In this document: piece by piece, positions 34,998 to 42,967 of the stretch
How positions within the stretch are numbered: the stretch's first letter is position 1
Layout of the letters: every line of letters begins with the position of its first letter
The notes under the pieces: model-generated
What the model was told of the DNA's origin: nothing
The model's input: the letters and a program-made list of their open reading frames with translations, nothing else
The model's database searches: none
Source of the DNA: an uncultured Hungatella sp.
GTDB lineage: Bacteria > Bacillota > Clostridia > Lachnospirales > Lachnospiraceae
NCBI GenBank assembly: GCA_947066955.1
Contig: CAMTAF010000008.1
Span: forward strand, 1-55,647
DNA: 55,647 nucleotides
Direction: 5' to 3'
Position numbers and translations under genes: made by a program

Positions 34998-36229
34998 AGA
35001 TTAAAGGACAGGTAACTACAGCGCTGTGTTATGCCGAAACCATTGAGGAAGATGCTGTCACGCAGATCCGGAAAATGTGTGACCAGGAGTTTACCAGGGG
35101 AAGCCGGGTCCGCATCATGCCGGATGTGCATTTTGGAAAAGGGTGTACCATCGGCACGACCATGACCGTGACAGACAAGGCAGTCCCCAATGTGGTGGGG
35201 GTGGATATCGGGTGCGGCATGTATACGGTCTGCCTGGGAAAAGAGGAGCCGGACATGGAAAGGCTTGACAGGGCGGCTCACTGGATCCCCTCGGGCAGGG
35301 AGGTGTGGAAGGGACGGCAGACCCGCTTTGATTTACAGCCCCTTAAGTGCTATCGTTCCCTCCGGGATTCTAAAAAAATGGTGCGGAGCCTGGGAACTTT
35401 AGGAGGGGGAAACCATTTTATCGAGGTGGACCGGGGGAGTGACGGAGTTTATTATCTGGTGATCCACACGGGGAGCCGGAACCTGGGCAAGCAGGTGGCG
35501 GAGTACTATCAGAATCTGGCGGTGGATCTTCACAGAGGGAAGGAGGAGTATTTTAAGAAAAAAGATGCCCTGATCGCGGAATATAAGGCAGCGGGGAGAA
35601 GAGATGAGCTGGAAGAGGCCATCAAAGCCCTGAGATGGACCAGGAAAGAGCTGACGATTCCGGAGGAACTGTGCTACTTATATGGCAGCTATTTTGAAGA
35701 CTATCTCCATGATGTGGAGATCTGCCAGGAATTTGCCAGGAGAAACCGGGAGCTGATCGCTGAAATTCTTCTGGATCAGGCTGGTTTAAAAGGAGGAGAC
35801 GCTTTCCATACAGTGCACAACTATATTGATGTAGGAGAGGGGATTTTGAGGAAAGGGGCCGTGTCGGCCAGAAAGGGTGAGCGGCTTCTCATTCCCATCA
35901 ATATGCGGGACGGAAGCATTCTGGCGGTGGGAAAGGGCAATCCGGACTGGAATTATTCGGCGCCCCACGGGGCAGGGCGGGTTATGTCCAGGCTGGAGGC
36001 AAAAAGGACGCTGACCATGGACGAGTATTGCCGGTCCATGGAAGGAATCTATACCACGTCGGTCAATGAACACACTCTGGATGAGGCGCCCATGGCGTAT
36101 AAATCTTTAAGAGAGATTGAGGAAGCCGTCCGGGAGGCGGTAGAGGTGGTGGATGTAATGAAACCGGTGTATAATTTTAAATATCATGGCTGGCAGGGGG
36201 AAGACAAGGATGAAGCGCCGGAGCTGTGA
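34991..36229 (+). CDS. rtcB: RtcB-family RNA ligase
   Basis: A 412-residue GTP- and Mn-dependent ligase that joins RNA 2',3'-cyclic phosphate or 3'-phosphate ends to 5'-OH ends, acting in RNA repair. Metal-binding residues are visible: Cys75 in GVDIGCGM, His in GGGNHFIEV, His in LVIHTGSRNLG and His in DAFHTVHNYID. The guanylylated His is expected in SAPHGAGR. Length fits the short bacterial RtcB2-like class. It starts within the overlapping 29-codon ORF. A two-HTH protein is encoded convergently next door. Confidence 0.9.
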   Translation: MLEIKGQVTTALCYAETIEEDAVTQIRKMCDQEFTRGSRVRIMPDVHFGKGCTIGTTMTVTDKAVPNVVGVDIGCGMYTVCLGKEEPDMERLDRAAHWIPSGREVWKGRQTRFDLQPLKCYRSLRDSKKMVRSLGTLGGGNHFIEVDRGSDGVYYLVIHTGSRNLGKQVAEYYQNLAVDLHRGKEEYFKKKDALIAEYKAAGRRDELEEAIKALRWTRKELTIPEELCYLYGSYFEDYLHDVEICQEFARRNRELIAEILLDQAGLKGGDAFHTVHNYIDVGEGILRKGAVSARKGERLLIPINMRDGSILAVGKGNPDWNYSAPHGAGRVMSRLEAKRTLTMDEYCRSMEGIYTTSVNEHTLDEAPMAYKSLREIEEAVREAVEVVDVMKPVYNFKYHGWQGEDKDEAPEL

Positions 36230-36240
36230 CCCGGCGCGAG

Positions 36241-36315
36241 AATCCGGCCAGAGGGAATCCGGCCAGAGGGAATCCAGCCAGCGGAAATCCGGCCAGAGAG
36301 AATCCTGTGGGCGGG
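36241..36315 (+). repeat. Five tandem 15-bp repeats downstream of rtcB
   Basis: The unit AATCCGGCCAGAGGG repeats at 15-bp steps: two exact copies, two with one to three changes and a decayed fifth. It lies 12 bp after the rtcB stop, in the gap before the convergent regulator. There is no spacer between units, so it is a minisatellite, not a CRISPR. Confidence 0.85.
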
Positions 36316-36382
36316 TATCCTTCTGGCGGGTATTTTGTGAGAGGGACCGGATCAAGGGGACAGATGGGGCAGATGCGGGATT

Positions 36383-37012
36383 TTATGAGACAGCCCACGG
36401 ATCATCAAATTCGTCTTCGATCAAATCTTTGATCACATAGGCTTTGTACTCGGGGCGGTAGGTGATGGTGTAGCCGGCCTTGGATAGGGTCTGAAAATCC
36501 CGCTGCAGCGTCCGCAGGGAGAGCCCGGGAAAGAGGGTCTCATATTGTGCCTTTATGTCTGGAAAATCAGGCAGCTTGGGCGGGTCCTCGATCTCGTCGG
36601 GAGGGAAGGCCTCAGGGTCCTCCTTAGAATCCTGAAGGGAACATTCATAGTCATGCAGGGCGGTTTCATAGCTGTCCAGTTCTTCCAAGTCCGGCCCTTC
36701 CAGGCAGGTCATCAGGGTACAGAGGCGGCGGAGGCGGAGAAGATGTTCACGGCGTCTGGGTTTGATGGCCTTCTGGGTAAAGGAGGCCTCTCCGCCATGG
36801 ATATAATTTTTCTCTTTTTTATTGTATTTGAGTTTTAAAAGCCCGGCGTCCCGGATATCTTTTAAGTCCCGCTGAATCATCCGTGTGTCGGCGGAGAGGA
36901 AATGCTTCAGTTCCGCCGGACCCCGATAGCCTTCTTTGTGCCGGACAAGATAGTGATAGAGACGGATTTGGCGAAAGATCCTGGTGCCTGGGGGCCAATG
37001 CTCATTTTTCAT
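36383..37012 (-). CDS. Protein with two helix-turn-helix domains, probable regulator
   Basis: 209 residues. The N-terminal domain (RGPAELKHFLSADTRMIQRDLKDIRDAGLLKLKYNKK, about 30-68) is a DeoR/HTH_11-like winged helix, as found at the start of WYL regulators. The C-terminal domain (LFPGLSLRTLQRDFQTLSKAGYTITYRPEYKAYVI) has the same pattern, so the protein has two related wHTH domains joined by an acidic, Pro-rich linker, with no WYL domain. It is convergent with rtcB; a regulatory link is possible but not shown. Confidence 0.6.
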   Translation of the reverse strand: MKNEHWPPGTRIFRQIRLYHYLVRHKEGYRGPAELKHFLSADTRMIQRDLKDIRDAGLLKLKYNKKEKNYIHGGEASFTQKAIKPRRREHLLRLRRLCTLMTCLEGPDLEELDSYETALHDYECSLQDSKEDPEAFPPDEIEDPPKLPDFPDIKAQYETLFPGLSLRTLQRDFQTLSKAGYTITYRPEYKAYVIKDLIEDEFDDPWAVS

Positions 37013-37142
37013 ATGGGGTTCTCCTGGTATTTTTTGAGGTTATTATACGATACAAGCCGAGGGATTGTAAAGGTGTTTGTGGGAAGCCGCCGAAGAGAAG
37101 AAAGTAACAGTTCTTTTCTCTGTCCCGCATTTTAATATTAAG

Positions 37143-37171
37143 TGTCAATAATCTTGAGAATGTGGTACAAT
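37143..37171 (+). promoter_or_regulatory. Promoter of rarA
   Basis: TGTCAA (37143-37148), a 17-bp spacer and TACAAT (37166-37171) lie 41 bp before the start codon. Confidence 0.5.
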
Positions 37172-37212
37172 AAAACAGAGAATCACAAAACCAATGAAAA
37201 GAGTGAACTTTC

Positions 37213-38538
37213 ATGGAACAGCAATTATCTTTTTTTGACAATCAAGAAACCTACCGTCCCTTAGCCAGCCGCATGAGGCCGGAGACTTTGGAGGAATTCA
37301 TAGGACAGGAACATTTAATCGGCCAGGGCAAGGTCCTGCGCAGGCTCATTGAGCAGGACCAGATCCCGTCCATGATCTTCTGGGGGCCGCCGGGGGTGGG
37401 AAAGACCACTTTGGCGGGGATTATCGCAGGCAGGACCCACGCCAGGTTTATCAACTTCAGCGCCGTCACAAGCGGCATCAAGGAGATCAAGGAGGTTATG
37501 GCCCAGGCGGAGAGCAGCCGCAGGGTGGGGGTCAAGACCGTGGTGTTTGTGGACGAGATCCACCGCTTCAACAAGGCCCAGCAGGACGCGTTTCTCCCCT
37601 ATGTGGAAAAGGGGAGCATTATCCTCATCGGGGCCACCACGGAGAACCCCTCCTTTGAGATCAACAGCGCTCTTTTATCCAGGTGCCAGGTTTTTGTGCT
37701 CCAGGCCCTGTCCCCGGAAAATGTGGCTGAGCTTCTTCGGAGGACATTGAAGAGTCAGAAGGGATTCGGATATCTGAATATCGACATAACCGACGACATG
37801 ATTGAGACCATCGCCAGGTTTGCCAACGGCGACGCCAGGACGGCCCTCAATGTGCTGGAGATGGCTGTGACCAACGGGGAGATCAGCGCGGATAAGACCA
37901 CCATCACTCCGGAGGTGCTGCGCCAGTGCGTGGGCAAGAAAAGCCTTCTCTACGATAAGAAGGGGGAGGAGCACTACAATCTGATCTCTGCCCTTCACAA
38001 GTCCATGCGCAACACGGACCCGGACGCTGCCGTGTACTGGCTGGCCCGGATGCTGGAGGCGGGGGAGGACCCGCTGTATGTGGCCCGGCGGCTGGTGCGG
38101 TTTGCCAGCGAGGATGTGGGCATGGCGGACAGCCAGGCCCTCCAGGTGGCAGTGGCCGCTTATCAGGCCTGCCATTTCCTGGGCATGCCTGAGTGCAATG
38201 TGCACTTAAGCCACGCGGTGATCTACCTGTCCATGGCGCCCAAGTCCAACTCCGCCTACATGGCCTACGAGAAGGCAAAGGAGGACGCGAAGGATATGCT
38301 GTCAGAGCCGGTGCCGCTGGTGATCCGCAATGCCCCTACCGCCCTGATGGGACAGCTTCACTACGGGGAGGGGTATGTATACGCCCACGACACTCAGGAG
38401 AAGGTGGCGGCCATGCAGTGTCTCCCCGATAACCTTGCGGGGGTCCAGTACTACCAGCCAGGGGATCAGGGAGCGGAGAAGGAGACTGCCAGAAAGTTAG
38501 AGCAGGTGAAGGAGTGGAAACGGAAGCGTACGACATAG
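37213..38538 (+). CDS. rarA: Replication-associated recombination protein A (AAA ATPase)
   Basis: A 441-residue clamp-loader-like ATPase that acts at stalled replication forks (RarA/MgsA). Walker A is WGPPGVGKTTLAG, Walker B is VVFVDEIHRFNKAQQDAFLP, sensor 1 is IGATTENPSFE, and the arginine finger is in LLSRCQVF. The C-terminal tetramerisation domain (SALHKSMRNTDPDAAVYWLARMLEAGEDP and LPDNLAGVQYYQPGDQG) is complete. The N-terminal QLSFFDNQ resembles clamp- or SSB-interaction peptides. It is monocistronic, followed by a terminator. Confidence 0.95.
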   Translation: MEQQLSFFDNQETYRPLASRMRPETLEEFIGQEHLIGQGKVLRRLIEQDQIPSMIFWGPPGVGKTTLAGIIAGRTHARFINFSAVTSGIKEIKEVMAQAESSRRVGVKTVVFVDEIHRFNKAQQDAFLPYVEKGSIILIGATTENPSFEINSALLSRCQVFVLQALSPENVAELLRRTLKSQKGFGYLNIDITDDMIETIARFANGDARTALNVLEMAVTNGEISADKTTITPEVLRQCVGKKSLLYDKKGEEHYNLISALHKSMRNTDPDAAVYWLARMLEAGEDPLYVARRLVRFASEDVGMADSQALQVAVAAYQACHFLGMPECNVHLSHAVIYLSMAPKSNSAYMAYEKAKEDAKDMLSEPVPLVIRNAPTALMGQLHYGEGYVYAHDTQEKVAAMQCLPDNLAGVQYYQPGDQGAEKETARKLEQVKEWKRKRTT

Positions 38539-38663
38539 CCGGCAATGATATAGCGAGAAGTTCTCTCGTGATGACAGTATTATAGCTGTGCTGGCAGCAT
38601 AAAGGCACCCCCACATAAAGTAACGCCCTGCCTTTTGAAAGAGCGTCCTGATCACTCTGTGAG

Positions 38664-38692
38664 AAATCCCTCTGAGGAGAGGCCGGATTTTT
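38664..38692 (+). terminator. Probable terminator after rarA
   Basis: AAATCCCTCT pairs with AGAG and GGATTT with a small bulge, followed by five T. Confidence 0.6.
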
Positions 38693-38706
38693 GTAAAATT
38701 CTGCCG

Positions 38707-38735
38707 TAGACAAACAATAAGTTTTTCACTAAAAT
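38707..38735 (+). promoter_or_regulatory. Promoter of the MarR-MATE operon
   Basis: TAGACA (38707-38712), a 17-bp spacer and TAAAAT (38730-38735) precede the MarR gene. Downstream of the -10, TGACAATTTAGATC and TGACTTGACAATC form imperfect direct repeats that could be the MarR operator. Confidence 0.55.
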
Positions 38736-38794
38736 GTTAGAGTGCTGACAATTTAGATCTGACTTGACAATCTTTGCGAAAGGGACGCGGTTCC

Positions 38795-39223
38795 ATGGAG
38801 ACGGAGCATATAGGATTTGAGATCCGCACATTGTCCAACATGATACGCCGTAAGATCAATGAGATGGTGGCTGAGGAGGAGGAAACCCTTACCGCCCACC
38901 AGGTCTGGGTGCTGAACTTTCTGGTGCGCCGGGGGGAGAGGGAGGTTGTTCAGAGGGATATTGAGAAGGAGTTCTCCATACGCCGCTCCACGGCCAGCCA
39001 TATGCTGACCCTGATGGAAAACAGCGGCTATATCAGGAGAGTTCCGGTTCCACAGGACGCCAGGCTTAAGAGGATCCTTCTTACGGAAAAGGGCATTGAG
39101 GCTCAAAAGAGGATGGTGGACAGGCTCGCCAGGTTTGAGCACATGCTTCAGAGCGGGATGACAGACGAGGAGACAAAATTTTTGTTGGATATCATCCGGC
39201 GGCTGGAAGAGAATCTTCAGTAA
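38795..39223 (+). CDS. MarR-family transcriptional regulator
   Basis: 142 residues from the ATG (an upstream in-frame TTG is less likely). The winged helix is clear: GEREVVQRDIEKEFSIRRSTASHMLTLMENSGYIRRVPVPQDARLKRILLTEKG, with the MarR-typical DxRxKxxxLT pattern in the wing. It lies 183 bp upstream of a MATE efflux gene, the usual MarR-transporter arrangement, and probably represses it and itself. Confidence 0.9.
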   Translation: METEHIGFEIRTLSNMIRRKINEMVAEEEETLTAHQVWVLNFLVRRGEREVVQRDIEKEFSIRRSTASHMLTLMENSGYIRRVPVPQDARLKRILLTEKGIEAQKRMVDRLARFEHMLQSGMTDEETKFLLDIIRRLEENLQ

Positions 39224-39406
39224 ATGCTGACGAAATCAGCGGAGTAACAGCTGGTTGGTTGGCATTCTTTTTGTACCGCAAACATTTGGCGCAGTTTGAC
39301 TGTGGAGAGATCCACCGGAGGACTGAATTTTTTTTGCGGAAAATTTGTCAGTGTGCGAACGACCTGGCAGGTGCCGCAATTCTAAAAGAAGGAGGAACAG
39401 GAATCT

Positions 39407-40762
39407 ATGAAAGACAACAGGCAACTATTTGAAGAAGCCCCTGTGGCGAAAGCGGTGGCGGTCATGGCCATCCCGACCATGATCTCCATGCTGGTGGTAG
39501 TCATCTACAATATGGCAGATACTTTTTTCATCGGGCAGACAGGAGATCCCATGCAGGTGGCTGCAGTCTCCCTGGCAACCCCGGTGTTTATGGTGTTCAT
39601 GGCTCTGGGCAACCTGTTCGGCATCGGAGGAAGCTCGGCGATCTCCAGGGCTCTGGGAGAGAAGAAAGCGGAGCGGGCAAGGAACATCTCTTCTTTCTGC
39701 TGTTACGGTTCTTTGGGGCTGGGGATAATCATGGCCGCGCTTTTCCTTTTTGGGATGGATGGGATCCTGAAACTTATCGGGGCCAGTGAAAATACGGTGG
39801 GGTATGCCAGGGATTACTTGACCTACATCGCTTTCGGCGGCCCGTTTATTATGTTCGGAACCGCTTTCGGCAACATCCTGAGGGGCGAGGGCGCCGCCAA
39901 GGAGTCCATGATCGGCAATATGATCGGAACCATCACAAACATTGTGCTGGACCCTGTGATGATTCTGGGCTTTGGATGGGGAGTGGTAGGCGCCGCCGTG
40001 GCCACAGTCATTGGAAATATGGCGGCCAGCGGGTTTTATCTTCTGTATTTTCTCAGGAAAAAATCCAGCCTGTCCATCCGTCTCAAAGACTTTAAGGCAG
40101 GGGAGAGGATCGCGGCGGGGGTTATGTCCATCGGAATTCCGGCCTCCCTCAACAATATTCTCATGAGCTGCGCCAACATTGTGCTGAACCATGTGCTGGT
40201 GAGTTACGGGGATACCCCGGTGGCTGCCATGGGAGTTGCCATGAAAGCCAACATGCTGGTGGTGCTTCTGCAGATCGGGCTGTGTTCCGGGATTCAGCCC
40301 CTGATCGGATACAATTACGGCGCCAGGAACAAGAAGCGGCTTTTGCAGGTGTTCCGATTTACAGGGATGTGCGCGGTGGTTTTGGGAACCGTGTTGACCG
40401 TGATCATGGTTCTGGCCAGACAGGCGGTGATCCAGGCGTTTATCAATGATCCGGAGGTTATCGCCTACGGGATCCAGATGGTGATCGCCCTGCAGATGTC
40501 AGGGCCGGTGCTGGGAATTCTGTTTTTGTGTATCAACACCATACAGGGGATGGGAAAAGCGATTCCCTCCCTGGTGCTGACCATCTGCCGCCAGGGGCTT
40601 ATCTTTATCCCTCTGGTATTTATCTTAAACGGAATCTTTGGCCTGGACGGGGCCATCTATGCCCAGCCCACGGCGGACTTTATCTCCATTGTGTTGTCTT
40701 TGGTGATCTGTCTGGGGATATTCCGGAAGATTGACAAGGAGAGATCCGGGGCAGAGGCCTAA
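39407..40762 (+). CDS. MATE-family multidrug efflux transporter
   Basis: 451 residues with about twelve hydrophobic helices. The MATE pattern is visible in both halves: TMISMLVVVIYNMADTFFIGQ at the start, GTAFGNILRGEGAAKESMIGN, and NIVLNHVLVSYGDTPVAAMGVAMK in the second half. The family exports cationic drugs using Na+ or H+ gradients; this one resembles the MepA subgroup. GGAGGAACAGG precedes the start. Control by the MarR protein upstream is likely. Confidence 0.92.
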   Translation: MKDNRQLFEEAPVAKAVAVMAIPTMISMLVVVIYNMADTFFIGQTGDPMQVAAVSLATPVFMVFMALGNLFGIGGSSAISRALGEKKAERARNISSFCCYGSLGLGIIMAALFLFGMDGILKLIGASENTVGYARDYLTYIAFGGPFIMFGTAFGNILRGEGAAKESMIGNMIGTITNIVLDPVMILGFGWGVVGAAVATVIGNMAASGFYLLYFLRKKSSLSIRLKDFKAGERIAAGVMSIGIPASLNNILMSCANIVLNHVLVSYGDTPVAAMGVAMKANMLVVLLQIGLCSGIQPLIGYNYGARNKKRLLQVFRFTGMCAVVLGTVLTVIMVLARQAVIQAFINDPEVIAYGIQMVIALQMSGPVLGILFLCINTIQGMGKAIPSLVLTICRQGLIFIPLVFILNGIFGLDGAIYAQPTADFISIVLSLVICLGIFRKIDKERSGAEA

Positions 40763-40820
40763 AACGCAATGGGGCGCAGCGGCCGCGGTGCTGGAATGGC
40801 AGAGCTATTTCATAAAGGAA

Positions 40821-40849
40821 GTGACATTTTCTCCATTTAATGATAGAAT
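40821..40849 (+). promoter_or_regulatory. Promoter of the ferritin gene
   Basis: GTGACA (40821-40826), a 17-bp spacer and TAGAAT (40844-40849) lie 50 bp before the ferritin start. Confidence 0.6.
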
Positions 40850-40898
40850 ACCCATGGGAGGCAAAAAATGCCAATATAAAAACAAAGGAGGATCCATT

Positions 40899-41411
40899 AT
40901 GTTAGACACAAAAGTAGCTGAGCTTCTGAACACACAGGTGAACAAGGAATTTTATTCCGCGTATTTATACCTGGATTTTTCCAATTATTACATGGATAAC
41001 GGGTTGGAGGGATTTGCCAACTGGTACAAGATCCAGGCCCAGGAGGAGAGGGACCACGCCATGCTGTTTATGCAGTATCTGCAGAACAACGGCTGCAAAG
41101 TGACCCTTGACGCCATTGACAAGCCGGACAAGGAGCTGAAGAACTTTGCGGATCCCCTCCATGCGGGCTATGAGCATGAGCAGTATGTGACAAGCCTGAT
41201 TCACACCATCTATGAGGCGGCGAACGATGTGAAGGATTTCCGCACCATGCAGTTTTTGGACTGGTTTGTGAAGGAGCAGGGCGAGGAGGAGACGAACGCG
41301 GATGGGCTGATCAAAAAGTACGACCTGTTTGGCTCTGACCCCAGGGCCCTGTACATGCTGGATAATGAACTGGGAGCCAGAGTGTACTCCGCGCCGTCTC
41401 TTGTTCTGTAG
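40899..41411 (+). CDS. Ferritin (non-haem iron storage)
   Basis: 170 residues, the usual size of FtnA. The start chosen is the ATG after a perfect AAAGGAGG; the longer frame upstream overlaps the MATE gene and crosses the promoter. Ferroxidase ligands are visible: Glu in NKEFYSAYLYLD, EERDH (Glu and His) and Glu in VKEQGEEE. It stores iron as a 24-subunit shell in the cytoplasm. It is followed by an iron-sulfur flavoprotein gene. Confidence 0.94.
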   Translation: MLDTKVAELLNTQVNKEFYSAYLYLDFSNYYMDNGLEGFANWYKIQAQEERDHAMLFMQYLQNNGCKVTLDAIDKPDKELKNFADPLHAGYEHEQYVTSLIHTIYEAANDVKDFRTMQFLDWFVKEQGEEETNADGLIKKYDLFGSDPRALYMLDNELGARVYSAPSLVL

Positions 41412-41510
41412 AATCCGGCGCGGCAAGAGCACAGACCTGTTTCGAGGCGGAATCCTGCTGCTCCAGAGCGGCGCGGCGTCCGCTGTCAGGAGACCATATG
41501 GGGGAAGAAG

Positions 41511-42305
41511 ATGAGAGTATACACGATGAGTTTCAGTCCCACCGGCGGGACCAAAAAGATCCTTGATATTCTGGCAGAAGAGCTTGGGACGCCGGAGGAG
41601 TTAGACTTTTCCCTTCCTGGGAAGAATTATGGGATGTACCGGTTTGAGCCGGGAGACGTGTGCCTGGTGGGAGCGCCGTGTTTTGGGGGAAGGATTCCCG
41701 AGACGGCCATAAAGAATTTTACCAAAACCAGAGCCAGGGACGCGGCGGCAGTGGTAGTGGTTTCTTATGGGAACCGGGCTTATGAGGATGCCCTTCTGGA
41801 GCTGAGAAAGGCCATGGAAGGATGCGGCTTTAAAGTGATTGCAGCCGTGGCCGCGGTGGCGGAGCATTCCATCATGCGCCAGTATGGCCAGGGCAGGCCC
41901 GACGAGGAGGACTGCCGGGACTTGCGGGCCATGGCCCGGGATATCAGGCGGCTTCTGCTAAAGCCCGATTCCTGGAAAGATTTCTATGTGCCGGGGCGTT
42001 TCCCTTATAAAGAATACCACACCATCCCCATGGTTCCGGAGACCGATAAATCCTGCAGAAGCTGCGGGAAGTGCGCCGGCCTTTGCCCGGCAGGGGCGAT
42101 CCCTTTGGACAATCCCTCCGCCACGGACAGCGGGCGGTGCATATCCTGTATGAGGTGCGTGAAGATCTGCCCGGAACATGCCAGGAGTGTGAACAAGATG
42201 ATGCTTTTCGGAGCTTCCATGAAGCTGAAAAAAGCCTGCTCGGGACGCAAGGAAAACCAGATGTATCTGTCGTCTTCCCAGTGGGTAGGATTTCCGCCGA
42301 TTTAA
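41511..42305 (+). CDS. Flavodoxin-like protein fused to a 2x[4Fe-4S] ferredoxin domain (EFR1-type)
   Basis: 264 residues. The N-terminal half is flavodoxin-like (MRVYTMSFSPTGGTKKI is the FMN phosphate loop; VCLVGAPCFGGRIPETAI follows). The C-terminal half has two 4Fe-4S clusters: CRSCGKCAGLCP and CISCMRCVKICP. Such fusions are electron-transfer proteins common in anaerobes. GGGGGAAG precedes the start. A terminator follows. Confidence 0.88.
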   Translation: MRVYTMSFSPTGGTKKILDILAEELGTPEELDFSLPGKNYGMYRFEPGDVCLVGAPCFGGRIPETAIKNFTKTRARDAAAVVVVSYGNRAYEDALLELRKAMEGCGFKVIAAVAAVAEHSIMRQYGQGRPDEEDCRDLRAMARDIRRLLLKPDSWKDFYVPGRFPYKEYHTIPMVPETDKSCRSCGKCAGLCPAGAIPLDNPSATDSGRCISCMRCVKICPEHARSVNKMMLFGASMKLKKACSGRKENQMYLSSSQWVGFPPI

Positions 42306-42328
42306 TTTTTATATTTCTTATGAGTATG

Positions 42329-42371
42329 AAAAAACATGCTGGAGATACAGGATATCCCAGCATGTTTTTCT
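42329..42371 (+). terminator. Rho-independent terminator after the ferredoxin fusion gene
   Basis: AAAAACATGCTGG pairs with CCAGCATGTTTTT, ending in T-rich sequence on both strands. Confidence 0.88.
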
Positions 42372-42444
42372 TTTTCCCGGGGCAGATTAATAAGGCAGCG
42401 CGGATATGGCAACTGTACAGAATAAGTGACAGGAGGAGATCGAT

Positions 42445-42618
42445 ATGAGTCCTAAAGAATTAAGCTATATTGAAGATGCCTTAGGGCATGAGAAGTTTTT
42501 AAAGACCCAGTGCCAGGAGGCAGTGAAAAATCTGCAGGATCCGGAGCTTAAAAACTGCGCAGAACAGCTTTCCCAGACACACCAGCAAATCTTTGACAGC
42601 ATTTACAGCCTGATTTAG
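42445..42618 (+). CDS. Small spore-coat-associated protein, 57 residues
   Basis: The ATG follows AGGAGGAG. The helical product (MSPKELSYIEDALGHEKFLK, then a second helix with CAEQLSQTHQQIFDSIYSLI) resembles half of a CotF-type coat protein. It lies 14 bp upstream of a CotF-like gene; paired small coat genes of this type are common in Clostridia. Role in the coat is inferred from this pairing. Confidence 0.65.
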   Translation: MSPKELSYIEDALGHEKFLKTQCQEAVKNLQDPELKNCAEQLSQTHQQIFDSIYSLI

Positions 42619-42632
42619 AGGAGGAAGGAGAG

Positions 42633-42884
42633 ATGGACATGGACGACAGATGTATTATGGAAAACCTGCTTCTAACTACCAAGGGAGTGTGCGACCTGTA
42701 TCTTCACGGTACGATCGAGTCCTCCACCCAGAATGTGCATCAGACGTTTGACCAGGCATTGGACGACAGCCTGTGCATGCAGGATGACATCTATAAAAAG
42801 ATGTCCGCCAAGGGCTGGTATTCAACGGAGACCGCGGAGCAGGAGAAAGTGCTCAAAGTGAAAAATCAGTTCGCCGGCATGTAA
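42633..42884 (+). CDS. CotF-family spore coat protein
   Basis: 83 residues with the CotF pattern: DRCIMENLLLTTKGVCDLYLHGTIESSTQNVHQTFDQALDDSLCMQDDIYKKMSAKGWY. It would be made in the mother cell and placed in the spore coat. GAGGAGGAAGG precedes the start. It forms an operon with the 57-residue gene upstream. Confidence 0.85.
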   Translation: MDMDDRCIMENLLLTTKGVCDLYLHGTIESSTQNVHQTFDQALDDSLCMQDDIYKKMSAKGWYSTETAEQEKVLKVKNQFAGM

Positions 42885-42900
42885 GCATTCCGGCGCCAAG

Positions 42901-42940
42901 CAGGCCCCGAAGGGAGCAATTATCGTCCTTCAGGGCCTGT
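42901..42940. terminator. Hairpin between convergent coat and TIR genes
   Basis: CAGGCCC and GAAGG pair with CCTTC and GGGCCTG around a loop. It could end transcription from both sides, though T runs are short. Confidence 0.5.
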
Positions 42941-42967
42941 TTGCGCACACGGGGCGGAAAGGAAATT

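Noticed and set aside
36241-36315. Possible CRISPR array
   Set aside because: Units are contiguous 15-mers without spacers and no cas genes are present.
38336-38713. 125-codon minus-strand frame at the end of rarA
   Set aside because: It overlaps rarA antisense and the terminator, with no ribosome site or motif.
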